Origin: Scopulariopsis brevicaulis
Taxonomy: Eukaryota; Ascomycota; Sordariomycetes; Microascales; Microascaceae
Length of the DNA: 64,000 nucleotides
Direction of reading: 5' to 3'
NCBI GenBank assembly: GCA_017657125.1
Contig: JAGFNX010000160.1
Span: 1-64,000 of the forward strand
How positions within the stretch are numbered: the first letter of the stretch is position 1; every line of letters begins with the position of its first letter. The notes beneath the pieces were generated by a model, which searched no databases, was not told where the DNA came from, and worked only from the letters and a program-made list of their open reading frames with translations. Both the position numbers and the translations under genes were made by a program. Positions 1 to 12,204 of this stretch are shown one piece after another.

Positions 1-640
1 GGNGGGGGGGNGNGNGGGGTGGGACGGAGTATTCGATGGGAAGAACAGAAGCTTCCAGAGGAGATTCTGGGGGAAGCAATCAGTCTGGGCTCCGGACTGG
101 ATTTTATATATAACCCCCCTACCGCCCCTCCAATTCCCCCCTCTCTCGCGTTTCTCCCCCCAACTCGTCGTACTCGTACTCACGTATCCGCCATAGCCCG
201 CCCAGTGGAGTCTGCGCCGCCATAGGGGCTTCTCCAATTCCGCGTATTCCACCCGACGAATCACAGCCTCCCGGTTCCGCGTATCTCTCCACCGCGGGGT
301 CTCCGACGCCCCACCGGAGAACTCGGCAACGTTGGTCGCATCGGGACCCCGGATACGCGTATTTGGCAGGCCCCTCCCCCTGGCGGTAGGGCGGCGCCGA
401 CGGGGGGCCCGAGCTGCGCTACTCTGCTCTTTTAATAGATGGTACAATACGCGTATTTACTTTAGGGCTGGGGCGGGGTTTTTCTCTCCAGGGGTGGTGG
501 ACTCGTAAGCTCTGCTCGGTTTAAATACGAGCGGTGCGTTGCGTCGTTTCGGGCGCCGCCCGTTGGCGTCTTGCGAGCCTTTATCTCCTCCCGCGCACTA
601 ACTGACGTCGTTTCATCGAGAAGAGAGCCGTTTACTGGTT
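1..640. other. Contig edge and GC-rich non-coding DNA
   Basis: N bases at positions 3, 11, 13 and 15 inside a G run suggest an assembly edge. The stretch is C/G-rich. It contains two perfect copies of the 10-bp palindrome ATACGCGTAT (353-362 and 447-456) and two related CGCGTAT sites (241-247 and 278-284). The core ACGCGT is the MluI cell-cycle box of yeasts, but no gene downstream can be tied to it. I see no convincing coding region. Confidence 0.5.
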
Positions 641-2788
641 TCATTGTGGAATCGTCTCACCGTCCACATAGCGCATCTGATGCTCCAGATTCCCAGGCCT
701 CCTGATGTTCCAGTGGGCTCCTACCGCGCGGTGGGCGCATGTTTTTCTCTAGAGAGAGCCCGGAAAGGTGCAAAGGATAGCTCGGACAATTGGATGTCAA
801 CACTGACCATATTTTCAACAACACCATCCGGACCAGACCAGAAAATGCAAGGAGCGTCCGAGCCGCGAACTAACGAAGGACGTGTAAACGACTGGAATAA
901 ATCCTTCCACGGATCGAGATCCGCATCATACCCGAGCAGGAGGACGAGACAAATTACGTTTGGTTCGCCATCCTTCACTTGTTCTCGAATTGGGATGGCT
1001 ACGCCTCGGGGAGGTTAGCACGACCGGGGAAAGAGTGGATATTTCCACATCACACATCCAATCAGGCAGCATCCCGGCAGACAAACGCCCGGTCCTATCC
1101 CATGCGATGTACCAGTCGCACCGTTCAGACAAGACATGGGATCCATGAATAGCCTCTCAAACCGTCGCGTCTCTGGAGCTGTTTGCTTCGGAAAGTCTGT
1201 TCCGTCTTACAATTACGAGAATGGGCTGTTGGTTCAAATTCGCGGGGACGGTGCTAGCCTTGATGTAAGACAACTACGGACAAGCATGAGTATATCCCAC
1301 ATAACTACTAATGGGCAAAATCTGCGCTTGTGGTTTTTATAATTATGGCCACTTATTGAACATAGAGGCAATGGAGAGCGGCGGTGTGTTGTCCTCCAAT
1401 GATCAGTTTACGGAAGTTGAAGTGAAATCGGACGGGGTCCCACAACTCGGAATGCGCATGTCCCGAATTTGGTGACTATTTTCAGCGAACATTAAGAAGA
1501 AGCATGGCACACAAGTATGTTTGGAAATAAGGGATTTTTGGCCCATTCTGTCCGTGGTTGCTCGACTGGAGGAGGACTGGGGCTAAGGAACTTGATCCCG
1601 CTGGCAGGACCTTTTCGAAAGATGTAGCGGCCTGCATTACCCCAGATCTTGGCGGGCCTTGCTTGGCTAGAGGATGGCAGGAAATGGTGGAGATCGCCGG
1701 AACTTATCATGTCGCACTACTTCCACAATCACACGTCCTCCAAAGAACCATAGGGCAATGCATCGCAGTCTTTACCAACCGCCATTCGCATGCTTCCCTC
1801 CCGTGTAAAAAAGGTGCCATTTAACAGGGTCCGTCACTGTGTCGTAACATATTTCCCGAAAGCGACTTTAAACGCAGCACCTTGGCCGCCGAGACTCGGA
1901 GACACTGGTTTCAGTAGTCCGCCACGTATCCGAATAGGAATCTGGTTCCGCTTTCGTCGCGTCAGGATCCTACTTGGAGAGGATAAATACGCTCCGTAGC
2001 CGCAAGTTCAAATAAGTGTGCTTCAACAGCCGGTCATAAAAAAGAAATACCTAAGCTCCACAGTCCGGAGTTTTCTAATTTGTTCTCACTGCAACTATGT
2101 TGCTTGGCCGTTCCACATCAACTTATCTATGCTCGCTGGTCGCCTATGTAATCCAAGAGCTGGCTTCCTATCAGGATTTACTGTGTACTATATGAGGCAG
2201 AGCAATAGCAGACCCTTACGCCATCCTATTTCCCAAAAAAGAAAAACCTTGGTCCCGGTGCTGGCCGCGCGGGTTGCATCGGTCGTGTAAGTCCATGATA
2301 TAAACTTTGATCTTACCCCGTGATACCAGATCACAGGACACGCCGAGTCTGCGCCTTTCCTGGCCCTAATTACACGTTGGGCTCGGTGGCACCTTCTATC
2401 GCAGACCGGCTTCCTCTCGGTCTCCATAGCACCGAGCGGAGTTGCGGCAACCACATCAACTCCGCACCTTCCCGCTGCTAATTCCGAGTCTGGCCACTTC
2501 CCAGGCGCAGCTACCCTCAAACATCTCGTGTCGACGATAACAAGAAAGTGAGCCTGGAGCGTGGCGTGATGAAGTAACCTGACCGTAGACACATTCATAC
2601 TCGCCACACATGCTCACACGGCAACGTAAACGCAATCGTGGCACCTGACGAAGTAGCCCTGTCCCCCGTGCCCTCCATCCATTTCTCCCCCCGAGAACCT
2701 CGCCCACAACAGTCTCTCGCCCCACATACCTCCCACCTCGAAACACCCACCACCCCCGGTTTTAACGCGCCACTGCGCTTCAGACGCC
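641..2788. other. Gene-free stretch upstream of the amino-acid permease
   Basis: Only short open frames lacking ATG starts, family motifs or consistent intron signals are present. The last few hundred bases must include the permease promoter. A TATAAA at about 2300 is too far from the start codon to assign. I see nothing else to annotate. Confidence 0.5.
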
Positions 2789-4675
2789 ATGGAACCCGGC
2801 CTCTCGAGGCGCAAACCCTCGTCGGGCGACGAAGCGGAAAAGTCCATCGCCAACAACCTGAACAATGGCAACACCTCAGCCGAAGCCCTGCAGCCCGAGC
2901 CCCCGGCTCCCATCCGCGGTCACGAGACGAGTACCGAGACGTCGCTTCATCGCGGTCTCAAGGCGCGGCACATCACCATGATCGCCATCGGTGGTGCCAT
3001 CGGGACGGGACTCATTATCGGTACTGGAAAGGCGCTTGCGCAGGCTGGTCCGGGCTCGGTGTTCATCTCGTACTTGATCATCGGCTTTGTGGTTTTCCTC
3101 GTCATGGCTGCGCTGGGCGAGATGGCCGCCTGGTTGCCCATCTCCGCCGGCTTCACGGGCTACGCCTCGCGCTTCTGTGACCCGTCTCTTGGGTTTGCGC
3201 TCGGCTGGCTGTACGTCACCCCATGTTACTCCTCGGTCACAAGCTTGCCCTCTCATGCTACGATTGCTAATCGAGTGAGCACCAGATACTGGTTCAAGTA
3301 CATCATTGTAACCCCGAACCAGCTCACAGCCGCGGCGTTGGTTATTCAATTCTGGGTCGACCGCGATGTCATTAACCCCGGTGTTTTCATTGCCATTGTC
3401 CTTGTGCTCATCTGTTGCATCAACTACTTCGGGATCCGGTTCTTTGGCGAATTCGAATTCTGGCTGTCCTCGTTCAAGGTCATCGTCGTCATCGGGCTCA
3501 TCTTCTTCTCCTTTATCCTGGCGATGGGCGGTGGGCCGGATCATGACCGAAAAGGGTTCCGCTACTGGAAAGAGCCGGGGTAAGACTGCTCCCACCCTCG
3601 CCTGTTTCCCCTTCCACAACCATAGCCACGGTTTACCTAACACCGCTGCAGTGCCTTCAAACCATACATCAACGAGGGCAGCTCCGGCCGGTTTCTCGGC
3701 TTCTGGTCCTGCATGGTCAACGCCACCTTTGCCTACCTCGGCACCGAGCTCGTGGGCGTGACCGTCGCCGAGGCCGAGAACCCGCGCCGGACGATCCCCC
3801 GCGCTATTAAGCTCACCTTCTACCGCATCGTCGTCTTCTACTGCCTCAGTTCCCTCTTCGTCGGCATGAACGTCCCGTACGACTCGGAGAGGCTCGCCTT
3901 CTCGACTGGGGCCTCAACCGGCGCCTCTGCCTCGCCCTTTGTCGTTGTCGCTGAGCTCGCGGGCATAAGGGCCATGTCTCACGTCATCAACGCCTGCATC
4001 CTCGTCTTCGTCTTCTCAGCTGCCAACTCGGACCTGTACATCGCGAGCCGCACGCTGTACGGGCTTGCTTCGGATGGCCTTGCCCCGGCAATCTTCAAGC
4101 GGACCGACAAACGGGGCGTGCCCGTCTACGCGCTGGGCGCCTCGGCGCTCGTCGCGCTGCTCGCATTCATGAACGTCGCTGACGACTCGACAAGGGTATT
4201 TGGCTATTTTGTAAACCTGACCACCATCTTCGGCCTCATGTCCTGGATCTCCATCCTCGTCACGCACATCTGGTGGTGCCGCGCCCGCAGAGTGCAGGGC
4301 CTCACGGACGAGGCGCTGCCCTATGTCGCCCCGCTAGGCGTCTACGGCTCCTACGGTGCCCTCTTCATGTGTGTCCTAGTCGCCCTAACTAAGAACTACG
4401 ACGTCTTTGTCGGGGGCGACTTTGGGACGGAGAAGTACAAGACTTTCCTGACGGGGTACCTGGGTATACCGATGTACCTGGGTTTCATCTTCGGGCACAA
4501 GTTGGTGACCAAGTCGAAGGGCGTCAAGCCGGAGGAGGCGGACTTTTATACCGGCAAGGATATCATTGACCGGGAGGAGCAGGAGTTTCTGGCTGAAAAG
4601 GCGGCGCTGTTGGCGGCGAAGGGGGAGGCGAGGGGAGGGTGGTTCTACAGGGTGTTTTTGTCGTGGCTGTTCTAG
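2789..4675 (+). CDS. Amino-acid permease (YAT family, Dip5-like)
   Basis: Three exons (2789-3210, 3286-3579, 3652-4675) give 579 residues. Both introns (75 and 72 nt) have GT-AG ends and CTAA-type branch sites. Removing the first, which is a multiple of three and would read through, restores the family sequence LYWFKYIIVTPNQL. The N-terminus is hydrophilic. The first membrane segment carries the signature GGAIGTGLIIGTG, followed by the GPGS and EMAAWLP motifs and about 12 hydrophobic helices. This is the fungal proton-coupled amino-acid permease family. Its closest resemblance is to dicarboxylic amino-acid (Asp/Glu) permeases of the Dip5 type, expected in the plasma membrane. The exact substrate is inference. 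The gene looks intact, with an ATG in good context and a charged C-terminal tail typical of ubiquitin-regulated permeases. Confidence 0.93.
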
Positions 4676-5966
4676 ATGGACGGTTGTAGTTTTGACTTGA
4701 TGGTTTTAATTAATAGACGTGATCTCTTCCGCATCGTAAGTGCGAGCGTCCGGATTCTGCAGGTTTCGGTGGGTGTTTCTTGAGGTTGCCTGACAGGGCA
4801 GGGGAGATGTTGGCTGGTGCGGCCAGCCATCACATCATGCCCGCCCATCCGCTCCAATTTCCTGGATAGGTGTGGCTGCAGGCAGCAGCTCGTTTCCACG
4901 CACCCTGGACGAATACAACTCTCTCTTTCCCCATCCCAGGCCTCATTTCCTATGGCAGGAAAGGAAACGTCACGTGGACAGAGTCAGTCTGCGTGCGTCT
5001 ATGTTGAAAAGAGGTGGATTACGACAAGGGGTTGGACAAGGGTTGGCTGGCACATGCAGCAAGCCAACATCCAGTTTGGATCTGGCTTTGCCCAAGTTTG
5101 GTTTGTCCATTGGCATCATGGGATGCGTTGGACATGTCTGTTCCAGTTGTCGGTTTCGTCTTTCCGTCCTGTCATTTGGTGTCACGATTGTTATTGTCCA
5201 TGTTTGTTGCGGATAACGTTTGTTACTACAGTTGATGCTATAGGTTATTGTTTGATAGGCAGTTGCCTGGAGGTTTCCATTGTCAGGAGTGGCACAAGTT
5301 TGTGTAGGACATAGAGTTGCCGGTTTGGGGCACTGATTCTACACTACTATCATTCACCTCCTTATTATTTTGCATTTGTTGTTGGCTGGGGCTCGGTGGT
5401 GCCGAAAGACTGTAGCACCAAAGTCTAGAGCGATGTGGTGCTCCAGTACCTTGACCTTCATTATAAAAGACCCCCATGCCCCGCCAACTTACCATAGCTT
5501 AGTACAGACACAGAGAGACACAGAGTCAACAGAGTTCAGCCCCAGAGAGAAGTCCAGAGAGAAAACAAGACTGAGAGTCCTGAGCGGCTAGTTCTAACGA
5601 GATCCATGCGTGGAGGGGATAGTTGTGAACATAGTCTACAGTTTGGTTTGTAATCATTTGGGTGAGAACGATTCAACACAATTCTTCTTGGTCTTTTGAC
5701 AATTCATCTTCTGTTTTCATTTCCCTAATCAATCTCGCGCAACACAATCCCCCTGGCACAGGTGTGGTCTTAGCTGGCAGTGGGCATGACTCTGTCCCGC
5801 GCGTCGAGAGACTCACGTGATCCCGCGTACGTTTCGCTCCGCACGTCGTCAACTCACCTTGCCTCTAGCGGTTTTCCCCCCACCTCCCCAACTAGCGTAA
5901 ATCCATAACAGCACCAACCCCCTTTCCACCACAATTCCGAGCCTCCACACCTGGCACCCACCCACC
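4676..5966. other. Intergenic, permease 3' side and MYND gene promoter
   Basis: No coding region is supported. The segment 5508-5580 is rich in CAGAGA/GACACAGAG repeats and may be 5' flanking low-complexity DNA. The final 120 bases before 5967 are pyrimidine-rich, as in fungal promoters and leaders. Confidence 0.5.
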
Positions 5967-7046
5967 ATGTCAACCCCAACCACCGGCCTCAAGCCCCGCG
6001 CCTGCGAGGTCTGCGGCGAAAAGGAGCGCCTCCTCCGCTGCTCCGCCTGCCAGTCCGTCTGGTACTGCGGCCGCGACCACCAGGTCTCCCACCGCCCGGA
6101 CCACAAGCAGGGATGCTCCGCCGTGCGGCGCGCGCGGGCGGCGTACGAGCGCGAGGACCAGGCGCTGCGGAACCTGCCCGACGAGGGGGAGTGGGGGTTC
6201 GGCCCCAACGCGTTCGAGAAGGGGGCTGGGCGGTTCTGGAGCATTGAGGAGACGAGGGATTACATGCGGGCGAGGTACCATCTTGTGGACACCGTGCTGC
6301 ACTTCTTTGGGGGGACGGACGGGTATAACGAGGTAGATGGGCGGGTAGACGCTGTTTCTGCGGCGCTGGAGCATCTTCTGGACATGGTCCGCCTATCGCG
6401 CGGCGACGGGATGGGCGTCAGGAGTATTATCCCGGGCCTGTACCTCGCGCTCGGCCGCGACCAGGAGGCGTACGATTTCGTCAAGTGGTACGCCACCACT
6501 GGCTCCGAATCCGACTACGACTGGGGAAACATGGACCTCCCGTTCCTGGATGCCAAGGACGCCGACGCCCTCGAGGCCCCCCTCGAGGCGTGGACTAACG
6601 GGCAGTTCCTCAAACTAAGCTACGTCGCGTCCGTGATGCTAATCAAGGTCCGCATCCTCCTCGACCTCCGGTCAATCGAAAGCACTCGCCCCGCCCTCGC
6701 CGGCTCCGCCCCCAACGAAATCGACGACGTCGTCAGGGAAAAGCTCCTCGGCAGCGTCGTAGCTTCCCGCCCCGAGATCCTAAAGATGAACATTGGCGAG
6801 ACGACGCGGCTTATCGATAAGGTCGAGGGGCAGATCGAGGCGCTGTATGAGTCGATGGACAAGTCGAACCCCTTCTTCTGGAGGCTGATGTTTGATGATC
6901 CGGATGCCGCGGCGTCGGACCGGCCGAGTATGTTTTCGCCGGGGTCGAAGGAGGAGGCGAATCTCGCGATTGGGTATTGTTGTACGAGCTGGCTTGCGAC
7001 GCCGGGGGCGATTGATGTGGTTCGGGATGTGGCCCAGACGATGTGA
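5967..7046 (+). CDS. MYND-type zinc-finger protein
   Basis: Single exon of 359 residues. Residues about 13-50 form a MYND finger: CEVC, then CSACQSVWYC, then a histidine and a final cysteine in HKQGC. This matches the C-x2-C...C-x2-C...C-x3-C...H-x3-C ligand pattern of two interleaved zinc sites. The remaining 300 residues are helical and acidic. They resemble the C-terminal region found in many uncharacterised fungal MYND proteins and include no SET domain, so this is not an obvious SMYD methyltransferase. MYND fingers bind proline-rich peptides, so a protein-interaction role is likely but not shown. The start ATG follows an A at -3. No disruption is visible. Confidence 0.88.
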   Translation: MSTPTTGLKPRACEVCGEKERLLRCSACQSVWYCGRDHQVSHRPDHKQGCSAVRRARAAYEREDQALRNLPDEGEWGFGPNAFEKGAGRFWSIEETRDYMRARYHLVDTVLHFFGGTDGYNEVDGRVDAVSAALEHLLDMVRLSRGDGMGVRSIIPGLYLALGRDQEAYDFVKWYATTGSESDYDWGNMDLPFLDAKDADALEAPLEAWTNGQFLKLSYVASVMLIKVRILLDLRSIESTRPALAGSAPNEIDDVVREKLLGSVVASRPEILKMNIGETTRLIDKVEGQIEALYESMDKSNPFFWRLMFDDPDAAASDRPSMFSPGSKEEANLAIGYCCTSWLATPGAIDVVRDVAQTM

Positions 7047-8576
7047 GCGCGGCGTCTCTGTGCTCCCGATGATGGCGCGGCCGATTGCGGACATTTGGAA
7101 TGTCATTTGCCTTTATCAATGTCGCGAAGCTCAGTTGGCCGGACAGGTTCACCCCCGCGACTCGGCACTTGTAGACTTGGTACGTCAAAACATCGTCGTC
7201 GAACGGGGCCAATAATCCCCACGTTCAGATCGCAAGCAGCACATATTCTTACAGTGGCAGGCTCAACGATAGCCCCGAGACAGTGGCGTTGTGAGGCGCA
7301 ATGAGCATAGACGAGAAGCCGGAGACTGACTCGCGTCAGTAAGATGGTAGTTCAATTATAAGTCTCAGAAGTGAATAAACATCCCGTACATTGCCGGTTC
7401 TGCTTGGTCGGCGCGCCCGACGCCGTGTGTGTACCCCAAACCACGTGGTCCCCGGAGCACGATCTCCTGTGAAAGTGCGCGTAGAGCCCGTGGGCCGTTC
7501 TTCGCATTAAGCTAGACATGGCGCCAGGGTCATCAACATCAGCCGTCATGACCCAGCGCCAAGGATTCTCCGCGTGTAAGTCTGGCGGAGTTCCGCCTCG
7601 ACCACTCCGCTCGCGAGCCGAAGATAGAGGCCGGGGTATCCGGTATCACGGATCGACTTTGTAGCTATGCAAGGGCGGGGCTGTCGAGACGGGTTCATGG
7701 ATGTGCGGGTGTAATCGGCCTCGCCGCACCTCGTTACCCTCGCTCACTTGTCTTCCTAAACTGTCGCCAACACTTTCTTACATCCAGACTTTTTCAGGCC
7801 TCAACAGCTACGCGACATGTCCGAACTGATCGCCATCATTTACGTGCCGATACCCGATACAAGTCGACGCCCAACCATGCCATGCAAAGCCGGAGAATCA
7901 ATAGCTGTTCTAGTGTCGCTGCATAGCCATTCATCCGGGTACAATTAACCAATAAAGTCGAGAAAAGGGGGCCGGGCGAATTGTCGACTCGTAGAGTTCA
8001 GGGACCGGCAGGTATATGACGTCAGCAGACCCTGGTACGCCTTGGGTATTCAGGGTCCACAAATCGAACCATCTCGAATTTTCCAGATTGAAGGAATTTA
8101 TCAACTACACATTAGGTAGAACCAAAGACTGCCAAGTAGATAAAATCAGAGTGAATGGCGGGGAATGGATCAAGTTCCCAATGAGACTGTATTTGCACCT
8201 AGAGTTGCGATTGTATGTTGCATGTGTACAACATACCAAGAGTTGTGGTCCGTCCCTAGGTGGGGAAGAGAGAGACTGCGGGGAACGGTACAAAACAAGT
8301 GTTGGGGGATTTGGCGTTACTTCGTAAATCGAGAGCCCCATATTTCCCCCTAGCGTGCGTCACGATGAAGTCACTTCATTTGTAATGCCACCGCTTTGCC
8401 AAGACATCGTTCGACCCCTCCACTCGGTGCCACGAACATATAAACAACCGCTAGATCCGGCCTCAGAGTTCCCCAAGTATTTTACCACGAACGGAAGGAG
8501 CCTTTCCAACACAAAGTCACATTTCTACCTCAGCCAGGCTAAACTACTACTTAACTACCCCGAAAATAACGCCACA
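7047..8576. other. Intergenic, no gene seen
   Basis: Short random open frames only. The right end holds the promoter of the NmrA-like gene. Nothing else is supported. Confidence 0.5.
8439..8444 (+). promoter_or_regulatory. TATA box of NmrA-like gene
   Basis: TATAAA lies 132 bases before the start codon at 8577, followed by a pyrimidine-rich leader. The spacing suits a fungal core promoter. Confidence 0.5.
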
Positions 8577-9739
8577 ATGAAGGTCGCTGTCGTCGGTGCA
8601 ACCGGAGCAACGGGCCGCTCCATCGTCAACGGCCTCCTCGAGTCCCCCACCAATTTCGTAAGTCTGGCCACCACTCAATGCAAAAGGTCAACCCCAGCCC
8701 GCCGCAAGAGTCACCATTTCTCACCGCCAAGGCGCCATAGGAAATCACCGCCATAACCCGCGGAACCTCCGTCTCGAACACTAGCAACGATGAGCTCAGG
8801 AACCTCGGGGTCAAGGTCGTAGCCGGCGATCTGAATGCGCCAGTCGACGAGCTGGCCGGCCTATTCCCGGGCTTCGATGTCGTCATCTCCGCCATCAACG
8901 CACATGCCCTACCGGACCAGATAAGGCTAGTCGATGCCGCGCAGAAGGCCAAGGTGGGCCGGTTCATTCCCTGCTTCTTCGGGACCGCCGCGCCGCCTAG
9001 GGGCGTGATGAAGCTGCGCGAAATGGTAAGGAATCACACACCCCGCTCTCTGACTGTCTCGTACAGCTCACTGACAGCGCCTACAGAAAGAGGACGTCCT
9101 CGACCACATCCGGAAGCTCTACCTCCCCTACACAGCCATCGACGTCGGCTGGTGGTACCAAATCAGCCCGCCGCGTCTCCCCTCGGGCCGCCTCGACGCC
9201 GGCCTCCTCTGGCCGGCCGAGTACATCCTCGGCGATGGCTCCGTGCCCTCCGCCATGACCCATCTCGCCGACGTCGGGCGGTACGTCGCGAGGATCATTG
9301 TCGACCCGCGCACGCTCAACAAGATGGTGTTCGCGTACAGCGAGCTCCTGACGCAGGAGGAAGTATGGAACACGGTCGAGAGGGTTGGCGGAGAGAAGTT
9401 GGAGCGGAAATACGTATGTCACCCGCATCGCCGAACTACTTGCCCGGAAGTAACTGACAATGCCTCTTCTAGCGCTCTGAGTCCGAGTTGGAGGACGAGG
9501 TCGCCAACGCCAAGGACCTTTTCGACAAGGGTTCGACGGACCCCATGATCATCCAGAGTCTCTGGACTCTGGAGTACCAACGCTCGTGGGGCATCCGGGG
9601 CGATAATACCCCCGAGAGCGCTAGGTACCTGGGATTCGTACTGGGCAAGGAGCTCTATCCGGACATGGAGTATATCACGTTTGAGAGCTATGTGAAGGAG
9701 CTGCTGGAGGGCAAGGCAAAGAAGCCGTACAACCAGTAA
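8577..9739 (+). CDS. NmrA-like NAD(P)-binding reductase
   Basis: Four exons (8577-8657, 8741-9025, 9087-9413, 9473-9739) encode 319 residues; every junction keeps frame. The N-terminus VVGATGATG is the glycine-rich Rossmann loop of the NmrA / isoflavone-reductase-like (atypical short-chain dehydrogenase) group, followed by a beta strand and GDLNAP. Downstream, VISAI and VGRFIPCFFG align with the usual cofactor-pocket and FxPSxFG region. Here the latter reads IPCFFG, so the conserved P-S step is altered. Members are NAD(P)H-dependent aromatic reductases or redox-sensing regulators of nitrogen metabolism. The C-terminal length fits the reductase-like members. The substrate is unknown. It stands alone, with no biosynthetic partner nearby. 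Confidence 0.88.
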
Positions 9740-12204
9740 ATGCATTCTCTCAAGACGTGCTTCGCAGATAATCGTGGCTGGCCCCGATGACGGGACAGGG
9801 ATTCAACCTTGTTAGGTGTCCATGGAGGAAGCTCTGCAGCGTCACTGCGTGAATAGGAAGTAGCTATACCTGAACGGCAGTAATGATCACGAAAGAATAA
9901 CAATCCATTTTTCGCCAAGTGCTGTTTTCTGGATGCCTGCGTCCACATTCGCGTATCAGGATAAGTACGGTCTAATCAACGTTACCTACTTGGACCGATT
10001 GGCTGCGCGAGTCGTTTGCTACACATATATGCGGTCATGTTGACACTTCAGTGCCTCTCCTCTCAAAGAGATCCGATCCGGTCTAGGTAGGCATGTTACA
10101 GAAGGACGATGGAATGATCAGTAGTGTTCATCCAAGAGCAGTAACTTTGCGAACTAAAGCGGACAGTCAATGACTTGGAACCAAACGTATCCTTGCCTGT
10201 TTAGTGTTCCGAGTGGCCACTACCCGGGCATCGGGACTACGGGCTACTTCGCCCTATCATCGAACTCCTCAGAGGAAGGACCGGGGCACCACGAGAATAC
10301 TCCATATATCCGGGGGCTTTTCCCACTCGACTAGTGTAGGACCAGAGGTACGTAGCCCACTCAAATTAGCTTTATAGCCAGTGGAAGACTGATACGTACT
10401 TTAACACCATCACAAAGGGATTCCGGTATAGCTATTTCCTGGCCCGGGGTTACCAGAAGTTAGCCCGGTCTATAAAGCGTAGTAGCACCAGCAACGCCAA
10501 GTCGATCCTTCAAATTGGCAAATCTGTTCACTGCTGATAGACATCGTAAGCTGTTTCACCGAGCCATCAAGAGAGACGAAGACTGCCGTACCGCTAAGAG
10601 TGACTCGGATCTCTCCCCCACGTGCCGAAAGGATTCAGTACGACCTAGGATACATGCTTTTTATTCGTCGGTAGGGTCGGGCTTGTGCCGAGTTGGGAGG
10701 TCAGCTTCCCCCTTGCTGACCCACCGCGGGAGATCTTATCAGTTCATCGCCTCCAAGTGATCCATACTGCTGAAAGGAGAAAATGTAGTCGCGCAAGCTG
10801 CATACCTCATACCTATATTCTTGGCCTGACGGGCGCGAAACGCGTACAAGAGGCTAACACACATCCGCGTCAGCCACCAACCGGCCCTGGCTAGAACTGA
10901 CGCTCTCTGCCGTATTTAGTTCCATCACCTTATCCTGCTTTACCGAGAAATTGGTGTTTATTATACGCAGTATAGCCTCTCTGTAGTATGGTAAAAGCTT
11001 CACCCGAAGAGCCACAGATTTCATTCCCACTCCACGTGCGCCGAAGATCGCCCCATGCAAGATCCTTCGGCCCCAAAGCACTACCTAGCCCACACAACCG
11101 CAAGGGCGCTTCCGCACAAACGTCGCAGTAGCACCGCACAAACATCGCATGGAGTTCCCGCGCAAGGGCCTCGGTGGCTGGGCCTCAGCAACTCTGAGAC
11201 GCCGTACACAACTCTTACAAATAATATCTTCCAAAAGTCTCCAAGACGTCTGATACCGTCGCCCTTCGGGACCCCTATAAGGAGGACTGATGGCGCTATG
11301 CTTTTCTTGATCCTTACCCCTTGCGTCCCAAAGAACGGAAACCACAGACAGATCCAGTTACCTATTACTAAGTTTAAACAATGGCCGCTACCTACGAGCT
11401 CGATATCGCCATGTTGTGTGGAAGCAAGAAGCAGGCCCTAACGAAGCGTCGATATGGCGGCCATAAGCTAATCTTCCTAGGATGCGCCTCTGCTGTCAAT
11501 AAGGCAGTGAACGCCAATTCGAACGTGACATCTATGGAAACCTCGGTTAAAAAAACAGCAGGCCTCCGTCGTTGTCCAAGACGGCGTGAGTATTGAGGAC
11601 GTCAAGGCAGCCATCATCAACGCCCGGGAAGAAGGTCAGCGGGGGCAGGACCATCGTGGATAAACAGACTACGGAGATGGCTTAAATTGTATTCTCTCTT
11701 GCATTTTCAGTATAAACTGGGTGGAAGGGCAGATTTCGATATTTGCGGTGACGTGTATATAGCACTCCTGTAAGAAGTAAACTCCTACGCATCGTTCTGT
11801 TCCTTGAGAGGCATGATGAATCTAAGGAATTGGAAACGGAAGGGAATGCTACAATGGCTCCTTAAAATAGGGTCAAGGTTGTGGTAGATAAGATGAAGTC
11901 GGAAAACCTTTCAAAGTGAAGCGTGGCAGTCAAACGTCGCAAGATTGTATTCTACGTCCCTGAGGGATCCCGTCCCGTCCTAGACGGGGAGGAGCGCATT
12001 GCTACTTTCATCAGTAAGGTCTAGCGCAGGTGGCGATTGCTGAAGGTGAGACTTGGCCAATAAGATGGTGGGAAATACGCTTACATCAGTGATCCGTGGC
12101 TTTGTCAATCCACCACGGCAATATAAATAAATAGCCGTCGATCGATGCAGCAGTCTCTAGAGTTTACCACAGTGCACTGCAGTAGAGAACGCAGTAGAAA
12201 AGTC
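9740..12204. other. Gene-poor stretch with a possible short relic
   Basis: No intact gene is visible. One stretch at about 11548-11640 reads as a plausible protein segment (VVVQDGVSIEDVKAAIINAR) before frame is lost. It could be a fragment of a decayed gene, but I cannot assign a family with confidence. The last 100 bases are the promoter of the copper-fist gene. Confidence 0.4.
12122..12129 (+). promoter_or_regulatory. TATA box of copper-fist gene
   Basis: TATAAATA, 83 bases upstream of the ATG at 12205. Its presence argues that this gene keeps a usable promoter, unlike the broken neighbours to its right. Confidence 0.5.

Noticed and set aside
1..640. Telomere
   Set aside because: The G-rich edge lacks TTAGGG-type repeats; N bases suggest an assembly gap rather than a chromosome end.
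11548..11690. Possible transketolase-like relic (VVVQDGVSIEDVKAAIINAR, then RTIVDKQTT)
   Set aside because: The resemblance is short, needs a frameshift and lacks any other transketolase motif, so I do not assign it.
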